Below are positions 35,883 through 44,832 of a DNA stretch of 64,000 bases, piece after piece. Both the position numbers and the translations under genes were made by a program. Below the pieces are notes generated by a model. That model searched no databases and was not told where the DNA came from. It was given only the letters and a program-made list of their open reading frames with translations. Location: assembly GCF_000429765.1 (NCBI RefSeq), contig NZ_AUCM01000005.1, positions 124,001 to 188,000 of the forward strand, written 5' to 3'. The DNA is from Gemmobacter nectariphilus DSM 15620. GTDB taxonomy: Bacteria > Pseudomonadota > Alphaproteobacteria > Rhodobacterales > Rhodobacteraceae. Within the stretch, counting starts at the first letter, position 1. Every line of letters starts with the position of its first letter.

Positions 35883-37676
35883 TCAGGCGGTCACGAACAT
35901 GCCGACCGGCGCATCGCGGCAGGTGGCATCCAGATCCGCCACCAGCGCCAGATCGACCAGCGCCCGCGGCAGGACATGGCGAAAGACATAGCGGCAGCTC
36001 ACCCGTTTGGCCGCCAGGAACCCGCCCGCATCATCGCGCCCGCCGTCCAGCGCCGATTGCGCGGTCAGCGCCATGCGCAGCCACATCCAGGCGATCACCA
36101 CGGTTCCAAAGGCGTCCAGAAACACCGTCGCGTTCGACAGCCGCAGTTCGGCATCATCCGAAGCCGCCAACGCGGCCACCGTGGCGCGCAGCTGTGCAAC
36201 CGCACCGATCAGCGCCTCGGCCTCGGCGGAAAAGCTGGCGCGCGCGGCCCCCGCCGTCTGATCCATCATCGCGGTCAGCACAGCCAGCGCGGCCCCGCCA
36301 TCGCCCAGGATCTTGCGCCCGACCAGATCCAGCCCCTGAATGGCAAAGGTGCCTTCGTGGATATGGTTCAGCCGGTTGTCCCGATACAGCCGCTCGACCG
36401 GATAGTCGCGCGTGTAGCCATAGCCGCCCAGAACCTGGATCGCCCATTTGTTCGCCTCGAGACAATGCTCGGATGGCCAGGACTTCACCACCGGGGTCAG
36501 CAGGCCCAGCAGGGACTGGGCCTGCGCGGCGGCGGCCGCGTCGGGGTTGTCATGCGTTTCATCGACCAGATGCGCCGCATAAAGACACAGCGCCTGCGCC
36601 CCTTCGACCGCTGCCTTTTGCGCCAGCAACATCCGCCGCACATCGGGGTGCTGGATGATCGGCACCGGCGGCGCGGCCGGATCGCCCCCCGCCAGCGGGC
36701 GGCCCTGCGTACGGTCCTGCGCATAGCCCGCCGAATAGAGATACCCCCCCAGCGCCTGCATGACCGAGGCATAGCCAACGCCGATCCGCGCCTCGTTCAT
36801 CATGTGGAACATGTAGGACAGGCCGCGATGTTCCTCGCCGATCAGATAGCCGATGCTTTCGCCGGTCTCGCCAAAGTTCAGCAGGCAGTTGGTCGTCGCG
36901 CGCTGGCCCAGCTTGTGGTTCAGCCCGGCAAGGGCGATGTTGTTGAACTCGCCGGGGTTTCCGGTGTCATCCAGCCGGTATTTCGGCACCAGGAACAACG
37001 AGATCCCCCGCGTGCCCGCCCCGCCGCCCGGCGCCTTGGCCAGCACGAAATGGACGATGTTCCCGGCGATGTCATGCTCGCCGCCCGAGATCCACATCTT
37101 GCTGCCGCGCAGCGCATAGGTGCCGTCCCCGCGCGGTTCTGCCCGCGTGCGAATGTCGCCCAGGGACGAGCCTGCCTGAGGTTCCGACAGGCACATCGTG
37201 CCGAACCAGCGCCCTTCCAGCATGGGCGGCAGGAACCGCGCCTTCAGATCGTCAGATCCGAAAGCCGCCAGCATGTTCGCCGCCGCGATGGTCAGAAAGG
37301 CATAGTTGGCAACCCCGGTGTTGGCGCAGGTGAACATCCCGCTGGCCGCCATATGCACCACCCAGGGCGCCTGAAGCCCGCCAAGATCGGCGGCAAAGGG
37401 CAGGGCAAAGAACCCCGCCTCGGCCTGCGCACGCAGGGCTGTGCCAATCGCATCCGGCAGCACCACCTTGCCCGCCTCGAACCGCGGCTCTTGCGCGTCA
37501 GTTTCGGCGGCGCAGGCAAGGAACTGATCCTCGGCGATCTTCTGCGCGGTGTCCAGAATCTGGCCGACCGTCTGTCGGTCCCAGCCATCGAACCGGCCGG
37601 CGGCAAAGCTGCGATCAAGATCGAGCAGATCATAGAGCAGGAAATCAAGCTGGCGGCGGTCAACGATCAGGGACAT
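35883..37676 (-). CDS. Acyl-CoA dehydrogenase, 600-residue type (DmdC-like)
   Basis: A 597-residue FAD-dependent dehydrogenase introducing a 2,3 double bond into an acyl-CoA. The central domain has MCLSEPQAGSSLGDIRTRAEP and WISGGEHD. The C-terminal half has the Glu-bearing GYGYTRDYPVERLYRDNRLN and HEGTFAIQGLDLVGRKIL. The long C-terminal extension is typical of the group that includes 3-methylmercaptopropionyl-CoA dehydrogenase (DmdC). DMSP use cannot be claimed because other dmd genes are absent here. It lies 21 bases after a tandem TetR gene, which probably regulates it. Confidence 0.85.
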   Translation of the reverse strand: MSLIVDRRQLDFLLYDLLDLDRSFAAGRFDGWDRQTVGQILDTAQKIAEDQFLACAAETDAQEPRFEAGKVVLPDAIGTALRAQAEAGFFALPFAADLGGLQAPWVVHMAASGMFTCANTGVANYAFLTIAAANMLAAFGSDDLKARFLPPMLEGRWFGTMCLSEPQAGSSLGDIRTRAEPRGDGTYALRGSKMWISGGEHDIAGNIVHFVLAKAPGGGAGTRGISLFLVPKYRLDDTGNPGEFNNIALAGLNHKLGQRATTNCLLNFGETGESIGYLIGEEHRGLSYMFHMMNEARIGVGYASVMQALGGYLYSAGYAQDRTQGRPLAGGDPAAPPVPIIQHPDVRRMLLAQKAAVEGAQALCLYAAHLVDETHDNPDAAAAAQAQSLLGLLTPVVKSWPSEHCLEANKWAIQVLGGYGYTRDYPVERLYRDNRLNHIHEGTFAIQGLDLVGRKILGDGGAALAVLTAMMDQTAGAARASFSAEAEALIGAVAQLRATVAALAASDDAELRLSNATVFLDAFGTVVIAWMWLRMALTAQSALDGGRDDAGGFLAAKRVSCRYVFRHVLPRALVDLALVADLDATCRDAPVGMFVTA

Positions 37677-37697
37677 CGCGGCGTCTCCTTGGGGCGA

Positions 37698-38903
37698 CTA
37701 TGGCCGCAGGCCTAACACGGCACCATCATTTGCACAACTGTACCGTTTTTGCGTGGCGCGCAGGAACTGCTCGCGCGCACCGGCCGTCTGCGACAGATCG
37801 GCCCCTGCCGTCATGGCGCGCACCAGCTTGCCCACGAACAGCGCCTGCACCCGCAAGGCATTGGCGGGGGGGGCGCCAACGCTGGACAGGGCCTGGCGCC
37901 AGGCCTTCTGCTGATCGTGCAAGGCCGCGCCGATGGCAGGGCGCAGGCTGCCTTGCACGGCCGCGCGGACCCAGACGGAATAGAAGGCCAGGTTCTCTTG
38001 CGGGTATTGCAGCGCCTCGCGGCCAAAGATGGCGCTGGTCAGGTCGGCCAGCTGCCCGGCATCCAGCCGCCCGCGTTCATAGGCGCGAAACCCGTCGCGG
38101 TAGCGGTCCTTGGCCCGGACGAACAGCGCGGTCTGCGCGGCCTCCAGCATCGCATCGACCGCCCCGAAGTAATAGCCCGGCGCGCTGCGCGACAGGCCCG
38201 CCCGCTCGGCCACGGCGCGATAGCTGACCGCCTGCGGCCCCTGATCGACCAGCACGCCGATGGCCGCCTCCAGCACATGGGCGCGCCCCGTGGCCCCTGC
38301 GGCATCATGCGACGCGACATTCCCGGGGTCTGCGGCAACAGCGGTCTGGCCAGCCAGCAAAGGGCCAATCTGATCGGCCCGCAAGCGGAACGGATGCAAC
38401 AGGAACAGCAGCCCGACCGCCGTATCGACGGCGATCGTCACATCCGCCTCGTCGCTGCCATCACCGAGGGTTGCGGCAATGGTGCGCCAGTGCCCGTCGA
38501 TGCCGTCGAACCAGCGCCGCGCCAATGCCCGGCCCTGGGCCGAGCGGCCGCCATGCAAGATCAGCTCGCACCATGCCAGCGAAAGATCGCGCTCGCGCAC
38601 CAGCGCATTGCGGGTCACCAGCGCCACCACATCGTCCAGCCGGGCGATGCCCGGCGCCTGCCCGCCCTGGATGCGGGCACGCAGACGATCAAGCCCCGCC
38701 AGATAGCCAGCCAGCACCTGCCCGGAAACCTCGGCCAGCATCGCATCCTTGGTGTCGAAATGCCGTGTGGTCGCGGCAAGACTGACCCCCGCCGCCTGCG
38801 CAACCGCGCGGTGGGTGACGCCAGGCAGCCCGGCCTGACCGATCACGCGCACCAGACCCGCGATGATCTTCTGCCGTGTCTCGACCGCGCGCTTTTGCAC
38901 CAT
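37698..38903 (-). CDS. Transcriptional regulator with two TetR-type DNA-binding domains
   Basis: A 401-residue protein that looks like two TetR repressors joined head to tail. The first helix-turn-helix is at about residues 10-55 (THRAVAQAAGVSLAATTRHF). A second TetR start is at about 205-255 (AVSYRAVAERAGLSRSAPGYY). Each is followed by a helical ligand-binding region. A single TetR protein has about 200 residues, so this is a duplication or fusion. It is followed directly by the acyl-CoA dehydrogenase gene, which suggests acyl-CoA or fatty-acid sensing (inference). A candidate palindromic operator overlaps its 3' end. Confidence 0.82.
   Translation of the reverse strand: MVQKRAVETRQKIIAGLVRVIGQAGLPGVTHRAVAQAAGVSLAATTRHFDTKDAMLAEVSGQVLAGYLAGLDRLRARIQGGQAPGIARLDDVVALVTRNALVRERDLSLAWCELILHGGRSAQGRALARRWFDGIDGHWRTIAATLGDGSDEADVTIAVDTAVGLLFLLHPFRLRADQIGPLLAGQTAVAADPGNVASHDAAGATGRAHVLEAAIGVLVDQGPQAVSYRAVAERAGLSRSAPGYYFGAVDAMLEAAQTALFVRAKDRYRDGFRAYERGRLDAGQLADLTSAIFGREALQYPQENLAFYSVWVRAAVQGSLRPAIGAALHDQQKAWRQALSSVGAPPANALRVQALFVGKLVRAMTAGADLSQTAGAREQFLRATQKRYSCANDGAVLGLRP
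37736..37747. promoter_or_regulatory. Near-palindrome upstream of the acyl-CoA dehydrogenase gene
   Basis: AACTGTACCGTT matches its own reverse complement at 10 of 12 positions (AAC-N-GTAC-N-GTT). It lies inside the 3' end of the tandem TetR gene, 60 bases before the next ATG. A related TGTACCG is at 38958-38964 upstream of the regulator itself. Operator function is inference. Confidence 0.3.
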
Positions 38904-39111
38904 GGCTCACCTGATCATTCGCGCCCCGGCGATCCGGGGCTGCATCATCTTGCCGTTTGTACCGAAATAATCACCAATGCGAAATGGCACGTCGCGACCT
39001 GTCGGACCCAAGGCTGCCCCAAGGGCCGCCATCACCGGCAAGTCTTTGCTTATGGGGCCGCGGTCTGCGGCTTTGCTGTCATACGCCCGTCATCTCGTGC
39101 ATGATGCAAGG

Positions 39112-39297
39112 ATGGACAGGGACCCCGCACCGCATGTCATTCAGCGAATCGACTCCGTGCAGCCCCTGGCGCGCTGGGGCGAGATCGGTGTGACCTTCAC
39201 CAGCGGCACCAACCTGCAAGTGACCGTCACCTTCACACGCGATGCCGCCCAGACGCTGATGAACGGCCTTGCAAGGGCCCTGGCCCCGAAGGACTGA
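39112..39297 (+). CDS. Hypothetical 61-residue protein
   Basis: Reads MDRDPAPHVIQRIDSVQPLA and continues with a beta-rich block (EIGVTFTSGTNLQVTVTFT) and a short C-terminal helix (AAQTLMNGLARAL). Codon third positions are GC-rich like real genes here. The ribosome site is weak (CAAGG directly before the ATG). It is isolated, ending 2 bases before the convergent moeA-PBP gene. I do not recognise the family. It may be genuine but is not certain. Confidence 0.45.
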   Translation: MDRDPAPHVIQRIDSVQPLARWGEIGVTFTSGTNLQVTVTFTRDAAQTLMNGLARALAPKD

Positions 39298-39298
39298 C

Positions 39299-41233
39299 CT
39301 ATCGGCTTGCGGGCTGAAACCCCGCCGCCTGCAGCCGCGCCGCAACCTCTGCCGATCCCAGCGCATCACGAAATGCCCCCAGCATCGCACTGGGCGCCCG
39401 CGCGGCATTCAGGGCAAAGTCGTAATGCTCCTCGGCCACCGGGATGAAGCCCAGCCCGTTGGCCGCCGCGACCGGGGCGATGGTCAGGCCCCAGTCGGCC
39501 CGGCCCTGCGCCACGGCGGCGGCCACCGCCGTGTGGGATCGTGGCTGGTTCCAGTAGCCCGCCGGACGCTGGCCGGCCAGAAGCTGGTCGATCAGGATGC
39601 GCGTGCCCGCCCCCTGATTGCGCCCGACCATCAGGCAATCCGGGTCCGCCAGCGCCGCCGCCAATGCGGCGGAACTGTCCTTGCCCTGAAACCGCGCGTC
39701 ACCCGGGCGGTAGACAATGCCCTGCATCCGGCGCCATCCGGGCATCAGCATCTGGCCCTGGGTCAGGAACGGGGTGTTGAAACGGCCCGTTCCGGGATCC
39801 AGCAGGTGGATCGGGGCCAGATCGCATTCGCCCCGCGCCAGCGCCTGCAAGCCCCCCATGCTGCCCACGGCAATCGTGCGCACGGACAGCCCCTGCGCGA
39901 CCAGGGCGCCCGTGACCAGATCCAGCCCCACGCAATGGCTGCCGATGATCACCAGATCGGGCACCCGCACCGCCGGGGTGAACAGATCGACGCCCACCCG
40001 CGCGCCCTGGGGCAGATGGTCCGCCAGCGCCTCGATGCGGACAAACCCGTCGGCCTGCGCAAAGGACGTCACCGCCCCCGATCCCTTGCCGGTCGGATAA
40101 GCGACAAGGCCATCGGGCCCCGCGACCAGCGAGACCATGGCAAATTCGGTGCGGCCAAGTTCCGAGGGCAGGCGCGCCGGCAGATCGGCCTCAACCCGGT
40201 GTTCGGCCCGCGCCGGCAGGCCCGCCATCCGGCGCAGCACCGGCGCCACGATGTCGTGAAAGGTGAACATCGCCGAGGTCGGGAACCCCGGCAGCACGAC
40301 CACCGGCTTGCCCTCGCACACCGCAAGGCACAAGGGCTTGCCCGGTTTCAGCGCAACGCCATGCACCACGACCCCCGGCGCCCCCAGCCGGGCCAGGATA
40401 CGATGCGTCAGATCGCCCGCGCCTTTCGACGTGCCGCCGGACAGGATCAGCATGTCGCAATCGGCCAGCGCGGCGCGCATCGCGGCCGCAAGCATGGGTT
40501 CGTCATCGGGCAAGGCGCCAAGGAACTGCCCCAGGCCGCCGTTTTCCTGAACCGCCGCGGCGATCATCGGGCCGTTGGTGTCGTGGATCTGGCCCGGCCC
40601 AAGCGGGCTGCCCGGCGCCACCAGCTCGTCCCCGGTGGACAGCACGGCAACGCGCGGCGGCCGGACCGCGGGCACCATGGCCAGACCGCAGGCCGCCAGC
40701 ATCCCGATCTCGCGCGCGCCGATCACCGTGCCCTTGCGCAACAAGGTCTCGCCGCGCGCCATGTCGCTGCCGGCCCAGCCGATGAACTGCCCCGGCAGGG
40801 CGGCGCGGCGCACCTCGATGCGGTCCGGTCCCAGCGGGTCGGTATGTTCCACCATCACCACCGCATCGGCCCCGCGCGGGATGGGCCCGCCTGTTGCAAT
40901 CAACGCGGCATGGCCGGGCAGCACCGGCAGCACCGGGCTGTGACCGCAGGCGATTTCCTCGCCCGTCAGGGTCAGCGTGACCGGGCTTGACGGCCCCGCC
41001 CCCGCAAGATCGGCCGAGCGCACGGCAAAGCCGTCTACCCCGGATCGGTCAAAGGGGGGCACGTCACCGGGGGCCAGAACATCGGCCGCCAGCACGGCGC
41101 CAAGCGCCCGGTCCAGCGCGCGCGGCTCTGCCACCAGCCGCACGGGGCCTAGCGCGGCATCGAACAGGCGAATGGCCTCTTCGCGCGAGACGACCCTGAG
41201 GAACTGGTCCTGACCGTTGGGCGATGTGGTCAT
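39299..41233 (-). CDS. MoeA fused to a periplasmic-binding-protein-like domain
   Basis: A 644-residue two-part protein. Residues 1 to about 405 are MoeA, which inserts molybdate or tungstate into adenylylated molybdopterin; visible are PPFDRSGVDGFAV, GADAVVMVEHTD, TGDELV and LILSGGTSKGAGDL. Residues about 420-640 are a type-2 binding-protein domain like those of LysR or ModA-like sensors (VPDLVIIGSHCVGLDLVTG, GRNQGAGTRILIDQLL). There is no signal peptide, so the sensor part is cytoplasmic. The ATG overlaps the stop of the MoeA-like gene before it. Such MoeA/PBP fusions occur in other bacteria and archaea. Confidence 0.88.
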   Translation of the reverse strand: MTTSPNGQDQFLRVVSREEAIRLFDAALGPVRLVAEPRALDRALGAVLAADVLAPGDVPPFDRSGVDGFAVRSADLAGAGPSSPVTLTLTGEEIACGHSPVLPVLPGHAALIATGGPIPRGADAVVMVEHTDPLGPDRIEVRRAALPGQFIGWAGSDMARGETLLRKGTVIGAREIGMLAACGLAMVPAVRPPRVAVLSTGDELVAPGSPLGPGQIHDTNGPMIAAAVQENGGLGQFLGALPDDEPMLAAAMRAALADCDMLILSGGTSKGAGDLTHRILARLGAPGVVVHGVALKPGKPLCLAVCEGKPVVVLPGFPTSAMFTFHDIVAPVLRRMAGLPARAEHRVEADLPARLPSELGRTEFAMVSLVAGPDGLVAYPTGKGSGAVTSFAQADGFVRIEALADHLPQGARVGVDLFTPAVRVPDLVIIGSHCVGLDLVTGALVAQGLSVRTIAVGSMGGLQALARGECDLAPIHLLDPGTGRFNTPFLTQGQMLMPGWRRMQGIVYRPGDARFQGKDSSAALAAALADPDCLMVGRNQGAGTRILIDQLLAGQRPAGYWNQPRSHTAVAAAVAQGRADWGLTIAPVAAANGLGFIPVAEEHYDFALNAARAPSAMLGAFRDALGSAEVAARLQAAGFQPASR

Positions 41234-42330
41234 AGCGGTCTTTCCATCAGCCAGCCGTCCAGCAGCGCCCCGACGGGCCATCCTTCGTTCAGGGGCGGGA
41301 CCACGACCCAGCCATCCGCGCGGCGAACGTGGCCCGGCGTGATCTGCCCCACGGCCAGCGGCATCCAGCCATCGGCCTGCCGCTCCAGCAGAACAAGTTC
41401 GGCCTGCCCCACGATTGAGGCGATCTTGCGCAGCAGCGGCAGGCGCAGCGGCAGGGCGGGACTGGCCCCGGCCAGCCGCATCACCACGGGATGCAACAGC
41501 GCAAGCGCCGCGACCATCGCGGATTCGGGCGCCCCGGGCAAGGCGACAACCGGCACGCTATACAGCCAGCCAACCGCAACCGTCGGGGCCAGGGCCAGCG
41601 CAAGGCCATGCACCGCAAGCCGCCCGGCTTCGGCAATCGCGGCGGCCGTCTTGTCCTGCGCACCGCCCCCGGTGCCCCCGATGGTCACGACCAGATCGGC
41701 CCGCCCGCCGGTCATGGCCTGCGCAAGGGGCCGCCCATCGGCCGCAACCCTCTCGACCTGCGCGCCCCAGGTCTCCAGCCAGGCGCCGATCAGCCGCGAG
41801 GTCGGCCCGGGTGTGCCCGTATCGACCAGCCGGACACGGGGAATGCGGCAGGCGATCGCGGTCAGCCCCGCGGCCTCGGCCAGCAGCAGATCGGCCTGGC
41901 CGATGCGCTGCCCGCCCGGCACCACCGCATCGCCCGCGCCCAGCCAGTCACCGGGGCGCAAGGCTCCCTCGCCCGGCAGCGCCTCGGCCAGCGCAAGGCA
42001 CATCGGCCCCTGCCGCTGGACCAGATCGGGGGCCAGCACGGCATCGGTGCCCGGCGGCAGCGGCTGACCCACCTCGACCCAGGGCGCAGGCGGGACCAGC
42101 GGCACCGGGGCCATGACCGACGCACCGATCAGGTCAGCCGATGCACAGGCCCAGCCATCCAGCCGCGCAACAGTCCCATCAGGCACCGCCTGCCCCGCCC
42201 GTTCGCCCCCGGCCGCAATCCGGCCCGGCGCCGCGGCCAGTGGCACGGCCTTAGGCGGGACAGCGACAAGCGGCTGCATCAGGGCGTGCAGCACCGTATC
42301 AAAGGGCGAAAGACGGGGCGGGGCGGTCAT
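41230..42330 (-). CDS. Divergent MoeA-like molybdopterin-binding protein
   Basis: A 366-residue protein with MoeA architecture but eroded motifs. The MPT-binding fold keeps VVTIGGTGGGAQDKTAAA and the later VVALPGAPESAM, while the usual SxxDGFAV region reads VARLDGWACASADL. It is shorter than classic MoeA (about 400). It may be a partner or regulator of the fused MoeA, with which it shares an ATGA overlap, rather than a full enzyme; that is inference. It lies 46 bases after the HTH regulator gene in the same direction. Confidence 0.75.
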   Translation of the reverse strand: MTAPPRLSPFDTVLHALMQPLVAVPPKAVPLAAAPGRIAAGGERAGQAVPDGTVARLDGWACASADLIGASVMAPVPLVPPAPWVEVGQPLPPGTDAVLAPDLVQRQGPMCLALAEALPGEGALRPGDWLGAGDAVVPGGQRIGQADLLLAEAAGLTAIACRIPRVRLVDTGTPGPTSRLIGAWLETWGAQVERVAADGRPLAQAMTGGRADLVVTIGGTGGGAQDKTAAAIAEAGRLAVHGLALALAPTVAVGWLYSVPVVALPGAPESAMVAALALLHPVVMRLAGASPALPLRLPLLRKIASIVGQAELVLLERQADGWMPLAVGQITPGHVRRADGWVVVPPLNEGWPVGALLDGWLMERPL

Positions 42331-42376
42331 GGTGGCGCAGTCTCGCCGATCCGCCGACCGCCCGCAACCGGGGCGC

Positions 42377-43264
42377 TCATGCGTTATACCGCACCTCGCC
42401 CAGACGCGAGATGTCATAGCCGGTCAGGAACTGCGCCCGCCGGGCAAAGGCCTCGGTCCGGGCAAAGGCCAGCAGCTTTTGCACCGGCGGCTCGAAATAG
42501 TCGCGCCGCCGCATCACCAGATCGAAATCCTCGCCAGGCCACAGCGGCAGGAACCCCAGCGTGGCCGCGGCCAGACCAAGGCCGCAATCGGCCTCGCCCA
42601 TCTCGATCATGCCGGCCAGATCGCCATGGCTTTCCGCAAACCGCGGGGCCAGCACCAGATCGGCCAGCGACAGCCCCTCGCGTGCAAGCAGCATGTCGAA
42701 CAGGATTTGCGATCCCGCGCCTTCGCCGCGCACGGCCACCCGCAGGCCCCGATCGGCCACATCGCGCAGCCCCCGGATGTCCAGCGGATTGCCGCGCGCG
42801 ACAAGCAGCCCCTGCACCCGCCGCGCCCAGTGGATCATCAGCATGTCGGGAAAGGGCAGCACCGCCCGCAGCGCGTCGATGTTGTAGCGGCCGGTGTCCG
42901 GCTCGATCAGATGGGTGCCCGCGATCATGGCCCGGCCCGCCGCCAGTTCCTCGAGCCCATGGCGCGAGCCGTTGGTCAGGATCGCAAGGCCCGACCCCGA
43001 CTGGCGCAGCGCCCATTCCAGCAAGGGTTCGGACGATCCGGCGCAGATCATCGGGGGCGGTGCAAAGCGTGCGTCGGGCAATTCCGTCTGCCCTTCCAGC
43101 CATGCCTCGACCAGGCGGCGCGGGAACAGCAGCTTGCCGGATGCCTTGGTAAAGGGGATCTGCTGGCGCGAAACCATTTCGTAGATCGTGCGCTCGCGGA
43201 TGCGCAGGTAGTCCGCGATTTCCGCCGTTGTCATCAGACCATGGGTGGAATTCGCCCCCGCCAT
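42377..43264 (-). CDS. One-component regulator: excisionase-type HTH plus binding-protein domain
   Basis: A 295-residue protein. Residues about 11-58 are a MerR/excisionase-like helix-turn-helix (MTTAEIADYLRIRERTIYEM followed by FPRRLVEAWL). Residues about 70-295 are a type-2 periplasmic-binding-protein fold without a signal peptide (SGLAILTNGSRHGLEEL, VRGEGAGSQILFDMLLA), similar to that in the MoeA fusion. Domain order and location divergent from tupBCA suggest an oxyanion (tungstate or molybdate) sensor. ATG 43264 was chosen because the alternative at 43288 lies only 3 bases from the palindrome. Neither has a strong ribosome site. Confidence 0.8.
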   Translation of the reverse strand: MAGANSTHGLMTTAEIADYLRIRERTIYEMVSRQQIPFTKASGKLLFPRRLVEAWLEGQTELPDARFAPPPMICAGSSEPLLEWALRQSGSGLAILTNGSRHGLEELAAGRAMIAGTHLIEPDTGRYNIDALRAVLPFPDMLMIHWARRVQGLLVARGNPLDIRGLRDVADRGLRVAVRGEGAGSQILFDMLLAREGLSLADLVLAPRFAESHGDLAGMIEMGEADCGLGLAAATLGFLPLWPGEDFDLVMRRRDYFEPPVQKLLAFARTEAFARRAQFLTGYDISRLGEVRYNA

Positions 43265-43291
43265 GCAGCTGCCCCCGTTATCCTGCATTTT

Positions 43292-43306
43292 CTACATCAC
43301 ATGTAG
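43292..43306. promoter_or_regulatory. Palindromic operator candidate between the regulator and tupBCA
   Basis: CTACAT-CAC-ATGTAG is a perfect 6-3-6 inverted repeat. A related TTACAT lies at 43320-43325. It is 28 bases before the regulator's chosen start and 76 bases before tupB, the expected position for control of both. Confidence 0.55.
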
Positions 43307-43381
43307 CATAGCGCGAAAATTACATATTTGCCACCAGATCGAAAACTACTGCATAGACATATCAGGGGGTAGATTCCGCAA

Positions 43382-44080
43382 ATGGCTGACAACCCGTTCC
43401 TGGCGGCCTTCGGGCTGATCGCTCAGGCCGATCCGGCCCTGATGCAGATCATCGGCCTGTCGCTGCGGGTCTCGCTCAGCGCGGTCGCCATTGCCTGCCT
43501 GATCGGCCTGCCGCTGGGCGCGGCGCTGGCACTGGTGCGGTTTCGCGGGCGGTCCGGGGTGATCGTCACCTTCAACGCGCTGATGGGCTTGCCCCCCGTG
43601 GTCGCGGGGCTGGTCATCTATCTGCTGCTGTCCCGCTCGGGGCCGCTGGGCAGTCTCAGCCTGCTGTTCACCCCTTGGGCGATGGTGCTGGCGCAGACCG
43701 TGCTGATCTTGCCGATCATCGTGTCGCTGACCCGCAGCATGGTCGAGGACCTGTGGGAAGAATACCGCGACCAGCTGCGATCCCTGGGCAGCACGCGGCT
43801 GCGGGCCGTGCCCACGCTGCTGTGGGACGGGCGGGTCAGCCTGCTGACGGGCGTTCTGGCCGGCTTTGGCCGCGCCAGCGCCGAGGTGGGGGCGGTGCTG
43901 ATCGTCGGCGGGAACATCGCGGGCCACACACGCACCATGACCACCGCCATCACGCTGGAAACCAACCGGGGCAATCTGGGCCTTGCGGTGGCGCTGGGGC
44001 TGATCTTGCTGACCATCACCTTTTCGCTGAACGGCATGGCCTTTGCCGTGGCGCAATGGTCACGCAGGAGGGGCGGATGA
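43382..44080 (+). CDS. tupB: Tungstate ABC transporter permease TupB
   Basis: A 232-residue permease with about five to six helices. The ATPase-contact loop is EEYRDQLRSLGSTRLRAVPTL. The block GLPPVVAGLVIYLLLSRSGP is characteristic of TupB/ModB-type permeases. It is first in tupB-tupC-tupA, with a 4-base overlap to tupC. TupB rather than ModB is inferred from the TupA partner with its TTTS-type motif. Confidence 0.87.
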   Translation: MADNPFLAAFGLIAQADPALMQIIGLSLRVSLSAVAIACLIGLPLGAALALVRFRGRSGVIVTFNALMGLPPVVAGLVIYLLLSRSGPLGSLSLLFTPWAMVLAQTVLILPIIVSLTRSMVEDLWEEYRDQLRSLGSTRLRAVPTLLWDGRVSLLTGVLAGFGRASAEVGAVLIVGGNIAGHTRTMTTAITLETNRGNLGLAVALGLILLTITFSLNGMAFAVAQWSRRRGG

Positions 44081-44805
44081 AGGACATGGCCCGCACCTCG
44101 ACCATCCTGCCGCTGCGGCTTGAGGGGGTCGGCTATAGCGCCGATGGAACGCCCCTGCTGTCGGGTGTGACCCTGACCGTGCCGGCCGGGCGGCGGCTGA
44201 TCGTGCTTGGCCCGAATGGCGCAGGCAAAAGCCTGCTGTTGCGGCTGTGTCATGGGCTGCTGGATGCCAGCCGGGGCCGGGTGATCTGGGCCGATGGCAG
44301 CCCGCGCCCGGCCGCGCAGGCCATGGTGTTCCAGCGGCCCGTCATGCTGCGCCGGTCCGTGCGCGCAAACCTGGCCCATGCGCTGGCGCTGAACGGGGTT
44401 GCCCGGGCTGACCGGGCGGGCCGGATCGCGGCCGCACTGGACCGCTTTGGCCTGACCGATCTGGCCACGCGCGGTGCGCGCCTGTTGTCGGGGGGCGAAC
44501 AACAGCGTCTGGCGCTGGCCCGCGCCTGGCTGACCGGGCCCGAGATCCTGTTTCTGGACGAGCCGACATCGGCGCTCGACCCCGGCGCGACGCGAACGAT
44601 CGAGGAGATCATCCGCGGCTTCAGCGCCGAAGGCATGACCATCGTAATGACCACCCATGACCTGGGGCAGGCGCGACGGCTTGCCGAGGATGTCGCCTTC
44701 CTGAGCCGGGGGCGGCTTTTGGAACATGGCCCGGCTGCGGGCTTCTTTGCATCGCCTGCCACGACAGAGGCCCGCGCGTTTCTGTCTGGCGATCTTTTGT
44801 GGTGA
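44077..44805 (+). CDS. tupC: Tungstate ABC transporter ATP-binding protein TupC
   Basis: A 242-residue ABC ATPase. Walker A is GPNGAGKS, the signature is LLSGGEQQRLALARA, Walker B is ILFLDEPTSALD and the H-loop is MTTHDLGQ. The C-terminal MOP-type regulatory domain seen in ModC is absent, which fits TupC. The start at 44077 has AGGAGG just upstream and overlaps the tupB stop (ATGA). Confidence 0.88.
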   Translation: MKDMARTSTILPLRLEGVGYSADGTPLLSGVTLTVPAGRRLIVLGPNGAGKSLLLRLCHGLLDASRGRVIWADGSPRPAAQAMVFQRPVMLRRSVRANLAHALALNGVARADRAGRIAAALDRFGLTDLATRGARLLSGGEQQRLALARAWLTGPEILFLDEPTSALDPGATRTIEEIIRGFSAEGMTIVMTTHDLGQARRLAEDVAFLSRGRLLEHGPAAGFFASPATTEARAFLSGDLLW

Positions 44806-44832
44806 CTTCGTGGATCGGAAAGGGAACAGGAC

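Noticed and set aside
15475-37676. A complete DMSP demethylation (dmdB/dmdC) pathway
   Set aside because: The acyl-CoA synthetase and dehydrogenase are 19 kb apart, and dmdA and dmdD are not seen. Family resemblance alone does not support it.
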